Source: Batillaria attramentaria
Taxonomy: Eukaryota; Mollusca; Gastropoda; Batillariidae
Direction: 5' to 3'
NCBI GenBank assembly: GCA_018292915.2
Contig: JACVVK020000014.1
Location: 3,192,001 to 3,256,000, forward strand
Length of the DNA stretch: 64,000 nt
Positions 59,701-64,000 of the stretch are shown piece after piece. The position numbers were made by a program, and so were the translations under genes. Every line of letters begins with the position of its first letter. Position 1 is the stretch's first letter. Below the pieces are notes generated by a model. That model searched no databases. It had not been told where the DNA came from and saw only the letters and a program-made list of their open reading frames with translations.

Positions 59701-60020
59701 GGAATGAAGAGCTGTGGGAGCGAGCGGGGCAGGAACCAGTGGCCAAGCAGATCCTGCAGAGGAAGTGGGGCTGGATTGGACACACCCTCAGGAAGCCAGC
59801 ATCCAGCACCACACGCCAAGCCCTGACATGGAACCCGCAGGGGAAAAGGAAGAGAGGCCGGCCTCGCAACAGCTGGAGGCGGGACACTGAGGCAGAGCTA
59901 TGTAAGCAGGGGACCAACTGGACTGGAGTGGCAAGACTAGCCCAGAACAGAGTGCGATGGCGAAGGGTTGTCGATGGCCTATGCTCCATGTGGGAGCCAA
60001 GGGCCTAAGTAAGTAAGTAA
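56724..60020 (+). mobile_element. Full-length RTE-type LINE, copy 2 (upstream of the cadherin gene)
   Basis: Same family and structure as copy 1, including the 5' leader beginning CCCTACATGGTCC and the TAAG-repeat 3' end. Target-site duplication GTTGATCAAGCC at 56712-56723 and 60021-60032. It has inserted directly 3' of a tRNA-derived SINE. Differences from copy 1 are scattered substitutions plus a one-base indel near the stop, so the two copies are young. Confidence 0.92.
57003..60008 (+). CDS. RTE-type LINE polyprotein: APE endonuclease plus reverse transcriptase (copy 2)
   Basis: About 1001 residues from ATG 57003, colinear with copy 1 and with all endonuclease motifs (SETRW, YAPT, GDFNAK, SDHH) and RT motifs (YEKAFDS, FADD) preserved. 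Most differences from copy 1 are conservative or synonymous, suggesting that both descend from a functional source under selection. The C-terminus reads WEPRA instead of WSQGPK because of a one-base length change just before the TAAG tail. Potentially competent; activity is inferred from the intact frame only. Confidence 0.93.
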   Translation: MTHCSESRKEAARPTPLLTPRTTTRVATWNIRTMYEVGRTIQVAREMKNYKIGVLGLSETRWLQTGQLRFSSGEQLLYSGHTEDGAPHTEGVALMLAPEAQRALIGWEPVNSRIITAKFITKKKDIKLNIIQCYAPTNDAEEEKKDDFYQQLQTVIDRGGAKDMTILMGDFNAKIGSDNTGYEDTMGTHGLGQMNENGERFADFCALNQLVIGGSIFPHKRIHKATWRSPDHVTENQIDHICISRKFRRSWRDVRVMRGADVSSDHHLLATTLRLRLKRHTNANNTRTRYNVGLLRNTDTQAAFRISLSNRFQPLQDLIEDSEMDIETQWEHSKKLWHDTCEEVLGKRKTQHKEWISADTIQKLEVRKEKKTALNTSRTRRAKAKAQEEYTAADREVKRSTRKDKRDYIDNLASQAEEAARQGNLKDLYQVTKKLAGKFQQTDKPVKDKNGHPLTTTEEQLKRWAEHFRELLNRPIPETPPDIPPAETELPINCDKPSKAEIRKAIMTLRNGKAAGPDEIPAEAIKADIETAVNMLHSLFSKIWEKEEVPAQWKEGIVIKLPKKGDLRDCSNYRGIMLLSVPGKVLNRILLERMREAVDPMLRDQQAGFRRNRSCADQIASLRIIVEQSLEWNSPLYINFIDYEKAFDSVDREALWKLLRHYGVPGKIISLIQCTYQDMSCRIAHAGRLSESFEVKTGVRQGCLLSPFLFLLVIDWIMKTTTAGRKNGIQWTLWTQLDDLDFADDLALLSHSHSQMQDKTTCLEATSAGTGLKINRKKTELMKINTTANTPVTVGGEPIREVESFVYLGSVVDGQGGTDRDVTARIGKARAAMVMLKNVWASKVVSIRTKLRIFNSNVKSVLLYGCETWRTTKTMQQKIQTFLNTCLRRIFNIRWPEKIRNEELWERAGQEPVAKQILQRKWGWIGHTLRKPASSTTRQALTWNPQGKRKRGRPRNSWRRDTEAELCKQGTNWTGVARLAQNRVRWRRVVDGLCSMWEPRA

Positions 60021-62029
60021 GTTGATCAAGCCAACGTGCTTGCATTCTTACACCCGGCCGTCTGTGTGTTCGCAGGCCGAGTAGTGAGTTACGAAATGCC
60101 AGCTGACGAAACAGAAAAAGCCTCTACCTAAAACTGTCGAGGCTTTCCAAGTTAGTTTAGACCCTGGCCACAAGATGGGTGAGGGGATTATTCGCTAGTC
60201 AGTAGCTTTATTCGTTTCTTTATTCGTTCGTTCGTTCCAGGCCTTAGTTAGTTAGTTAATTAGTGAAACATATAATCGTGCACAGTGTTGATCTTCTGTA
60301 ACCTTTCTTATACAATACACGCCGCAGCTCCGTCATAATTCATCTGGATGAAAAGATGAATCATCAATCGCTCTTGCGGATTAATTTCTCTCTCTAGTCT
60401 CTCCATTGTTTACTGACATCAAGGCGGCAACAAGGGCTGGTCCATTCTTTGATACCCGACTCATCAAAGGCACTCATCACTCTTCTGTTGCAGTGTTCAG
60501 AACCCACACGCTGCTGTAGGCTTGAGCGAGGGGCCAAAGCTGCAAGAGTCAGTGAAAGTCGATCTGTCTGGTACAAAAAAGGATTCTGTGGGATGAGAGC
60601 CACTCTGTAGAGTCCAGCGCGTCTTTCAAAGTAGCCACCCACCCCCACCTCCCAAGAAAAAGAAAAAGAAAGAAGTGTAACTAGTTCGTGTCCACACTTA
60701 CGATAGTGCTAAAACTGTTATTTCATTACCGAGAGAGAGAAATGAAATGAAATGAAACTTTATTTGAAATGAAATGAAACTTTATTTGTCAACGGTAAAA
60801 GACATTTGTCAACGCTAAAACACATTGACCCAGAGAGAGAGAGAGAGAGAATCAATGAATCAATGAATCAATGAAACTTCATTTTACAACGGCAGAGGCA
60901 GTTGACGTCAAGTAGTCAGTTTTCATGCCTGCCGTTGAGAGAGAGAGAGAGAGAGGGGGAGGGAGAGAGAGGAAAACATTAATTTCACAAGGCTGATATA
61001 CGCAAGTCTCAGAGTCACATTAATTTTGCCTCACAGTCACTCTCAGAGACTGTTACACGGCCCCGGATTATCATCTCAGTCATAAACATGATTATAAGAG
61101 ATTAAGATCTCGTTATGGTAAGCAGTTCTTTCCCCTTCAGCGCCTCCCATCGCCTCAATGATTTTCTCCCTTTTTTTTTCCTTTTTTTTTGGGGGGGGGG
61201 GGGGGACTGCGTCGGTGTAAGATCGTTCAGTCTTCAACGTGTCTTTAATCAGTTACAGGGGACCGCAGGTGCTTCACTGACGCGATTAACCATGCCACAC
61301 ACCTGCTGCAACCCGGAAAAATCTAACACCGATGCTTCACCGGTGATCACTGACAGAGAAACTCACGGAGAGGCGGCAACCCCGCTGTGTGGATTGAAGC
61401 GAATGATTGAACTAGCGGCTGAACTGACGAGGATACGAATCGACCGTTAGCGTGATCAGCGCCATTATTTTCTGCTGCCACGCGTGCAGACGCGATGTCG
61501 TAATAAGCGAAGGCTAATATCTTAATGGAAAACACGCTTTGGCGCCTGTGCGAGAGAGTTTGATGCAGTTTCGATACTCTGAATAACCAAACAAAACCGG
61601 CCCCCAAAAAATATCAGTGGGGAGAACGAATACGGTTTTTTTGTGTGTGTGTGTGTCTTTTATTTCGAAAGCGTTCTTATAAATTTTTAATTTCAGGAAA
61701 TTGGCACCAATTAAGTGTGCTGGTTTTGCCCTTGGCGCATCGCAAAGGGGGGGGGGGGGGGGAGGGGGTACGTGAAACAGCACGCGATCGGTCCCAGGAG
61801 AGACAAATCTGTTGCTGATCTGTGTCTTCCGATTTTGTTTCGCTTTAGCTTATTTGTTTATTGATGGTGTTTCACAATATTTTGTTAATTTGTTGTTGTC
61901 TCTTTTTCCCCCTGTTGGATTCGTTTGTATTTGTTTCGCTTCAGTGTTTTTGTCTTCAGTGTCAGTTTTGGTTGGTTCCTTTTTGCGTGTTTGCCATCCG
62001 GCAGTCCTATCTCACTCCTTCTCTCTCTG

Positions 62030-62215
62030 GCGGGAAGCCGAGATTTATAACTGTTGGGGTAGAGTGTTGCCGAACCTGAGTTCGATTCCCGCTGGCCCGG
62101 GCGGACTGGGAACCCAGAATGTGGTTATGTTATTTTTTCCTCTTTGCCCCGCCGTGTTTGATGGTCACCCCGCGTACGGTCAGTGGTGGAAAGGATCAAA
62201 ACTCAACCAACGAAC
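62030..62215 (+). mobile_element. Possible degenerate tRNA-like SINE
   Basis: A tRNA-like segment with GCGGGAAGCC...GAGTTCGATTCCCGC, the latter a good box B, followed by unique-looking sequence up to a (GT)n tract. It could be another SINE family or a chance match. No target duplication was found. Confidence 0.35.
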
Positions 62216-62232
62216 CAAATCTCTCTGTCCGG

Positions 62233-62234
<2 letters not shown>

Positions 62235-62283
<49 letters not shown>

Positions 62284-62560
62284 TCTCTCTCTCTCTCTCT
62301 CTCTCTCAAACATGTCGGCAAACTCTCTCAGTCTCTCCCCCCCCCTCTCTCTCTCTCTGTGAGTCAAACATGTCAGTCACCCCCCCCCCCCACCCCCCAC
62401 CCCACCCCCTCTCTCTCTCTTTTAGTCAAATCTCTCTCGAGTCTTTCAAACATCAGTGTCACCCCCCCCCCCCCTCTCAGTCTCTCGGCTCTCAGTCAAA
62501 CATCTCTCTCTCTCTCTCTCAAACATGTCAACCCCCCCCCCCCCTCTCTCTCTCTCTCGT
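62235..62560. repeat. Compound (GT)n, (CT)n and poly-C array
   Basis: A long GT block, then repeated CT blocks separated by TCAAACATGTC-like linkers and C-runs; the linker recurs at least four times, indicating a degenerate minisatellite of CT/C units. The open frame through it (61812-62642) is a consequence of this composition. Confidence 0.85.
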
Positions 62561-63341
62561 TCAGAAAATGGAAACCGTATTGCAACAGGGCACTGGACAT
62601 AAAGAAAACCTGTTCATAAACCGCTTGCACAAGTACCCATAACCAGAAGTCAGTGGGGACTGGAAAGGGGAGTCCGCGCACAGAGGAAACGAAAGGAGCG
62701 ATGGAGTAATCAGCGTAGGGGGGTTGGAGAGGCAAAATAAAGTCAGAAGGGGTAAGAGGGGTCAAAGAATAAGGCTGGCGGGGAAGGGGGCTGCCCCGGG
62801 AGGAGGGAAGTTCTGCAGTCAGTCGACAAGCCCATGCTATGGGTGGACGGAAGATGGTGAGACCGAGAGGGGAGACGCCGACGGACCGGAGAGAAGATTT
62901 ACGGTATTGATCAAGAGGATTTACGGTATCGATCGACACGGCCAGGCAAGGAAGCGGCGTTCACCAAGCAATATTCCGAGCCCGTTTCTCCCAATCACGT
63001 GCTGCGCTCGGCTATTTCCGCTTCGGATCGCCGTCTGTCTTGGACATGCCCGCTTGTATTATGGCCGCGCTGGGTGTCAAATCGTTTTTGCGTCATCCGA
63101 CACACGGAATAGGCATGACCAGACTGAATCAATGGCTGCTTCTCAGTTGCGACGTGTTGACAGGTCATTGCGCGTGATTGCAATGACCCCACTATAGTTG
63201 TCCAGATGGTCAATCCCCCCCCCCCCCCCCCCGGCACCGCTCAGACGGACTCAGTAATGGGTGCAGAGAAGTGTTGCGATAGAGCGGAACGATGCACGTG
63301 AAACTGGGTCTTTTCCTTTACTGTACAGAGATATGTCGGCT

Positions 63342-63342
63342 G

Positions 63343-63386
<44 letters not shown>

Positions 63387-63490
63387 CACACACACACACA
63401 CACACACACACACTGTCACACACACACACCGTCACACACCGACGCACACACACTGCCACTGACACTGAGAGAAAGAGAGAGAGAGAGGAA
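63342..63490. repeat. (CA)n blocks and (GA)n tract
   Basis: Three CA blocks separated by CTGTCA/CGTCA, followed by a GA tract at 63469-63488. Confidence 0.93.
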
Positions 63491-63587
63491 TCCTTCAGTA
63501 CTGATATCACGTTGACTAGCTATGCATAGCCGGGCCTGTATAGTGACCATGACACTGACCGGCATCTTAATCTTAAGCGGTTGGACG

Positions 63588-63770
63588 GGTGTCCTGAGGC
63601 CGGTTTAGTACGTCTTTTTATCCACTCATCAAGGAAAGGTGATTTCAAAGACGGACTGATGCACATAGAAAACAGCCCTTACAATTTTTTATTTGTCGGG
63701 ATTTGAACCGACAAACTCAGCTTCCGATCTCGTGAGTCCGACGCGGCTCAACCGGTTCAGTCACTGACGT
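63588..63770 (-). mobile_element. tRNA-derived SINE with a different (Leu/Ser-like) head
   Basis: The reverse complement contains a tRNA-like head with box B TCGGTTCAAATCCCGAC and a longer variable region, suggesting a class II (Leu/Ser) tRNA ancestor. Its downstream part keeps a block resembling the family-1 body: GGTGATTTCAAAGACGG on the + strand versus GGTGATATCAAAGACAGG in family 1. This suggests two heads sharing one conserved central domain. Confidence 0.6.
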
Positions 63771-64000
63771 AGTGAGCCACCGACTCCTCAGGGCCGTGAC
63801 CTGCGTGACAAAGCATAAGAGTGATAACCCATCGATCACATTCAGTCTAGATCAGTATCCTTGCACTTCAGTTAAGGTGTGCAATCTCAACAAAAAGCCT
63901 GAGCAGAGCGCACTGCAGCGATGTCAGTGGCCCCATTTACATTACAGAGCGCTCTGAGGGCGCCCCTAAAGCGCACCGTACTGAGAGCGCTCCACGGCGT

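Larger units (their letters stand above)
60033..63587. other. Upstream intergenic stretch without a recognisable gene
   Basis: Contains GA tracts, repeated ATGAAATGAAAC units near 60740-60785 next to AACTTTATTTGTCAACG (probable minus-strand retroelement 3' ends, also near 60880), G-runs at 61190 and 61746, and the low-complexity array at 62235-62560. Confidence 0.5.

Noticed and set aside
61812..62642. 276-codon open frame on the + strand
   Set aside because: It starts at a non-ATG-like position, runs through a possible SINE and then (GT)n/(CT)n/poly-C tracts. Composition explains the openness and no protein family is recognisable.
63342..63470. CRISPR-like array
   Set aside because: CA blocks with short spacers are plain microsatellites in animal DNA.

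Overview
The window is animal nuclear DNA. It has long introns with GT/AG borders, extremely abundant (CA)n/(GT)n microsatellites, tRNA-derived SINEs, several LINE clades and TTAA-flanked MITEs. The gene content and repeat style fit a lophotrochozoan, most plausibly a gastropod mollusc; the species assignment is inference.

One host protein-coding gene dominates. It is a large invertebrate classical (type III) cadherin of the neural-cadherin (CadN) kind, on the minus strand from its start codon at 49678 to its stop at 2493. I could join 38 coding exons (8295 nt, 2764 codons plus stop) with consistent splice phases: signal peptide and prodomain with an RQRR furin-type site, about 15-16 cadherin repeats, the non-chordate classical cadherin block (Fcc box, EGF, LamG, EGF, LamG, Cys-rich EGF-like), one transmembrane helix, and a tail with a p120-type juxtamembrane part and a beta-catenin-binding part. 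Five exons (5, 24, 32, 35, 37) are only visible through splice logic. The first intron is about 11.5 kb.

The rest is mobile DNA in introns and upstream. (i) A 5'-truncated L1/Tx1-type LINE with an open RT frame and 13-bp TSD lies in the last intron (3045-5801), with a tiny related 3' fragment at 14337-14458 (15-bp TSD). (ii) Two nearly identical full-length RTE-type LINEs with (TAAG)n tails lie on the + strand: one in intron 1 (42596-45888) and one upstream of the gene (56724-60020). (iii) Two copies of a non-coding element with about 140-bp terminal inverted repeats lie at 14901-17803 and 51512-53424. The first carries a 228-bp insertion that is a perfect 77-bp hairpin with a hammerhead-ribozyme-like core. 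(iv) At least two SINE families are present, one with several TSD-flanked copies. (v) Four TTAA-flanked piggyBac-like MITEs and two other hairpins are present. (vi) Older LINE pieces and dispersed repeats occur in several introns.

Layout: 1-2492 probable 3' UTR/downstream; 2493-37723 exons 38 to 2; 37724-49182 intron 1; 49183-49678 first coding exon; 49679-64000 upstream, repeat-rich DNA with no host gene that I can support. A possible stray exon (48745-49005, + strand) sits in intron 1 and its origin is unknown.
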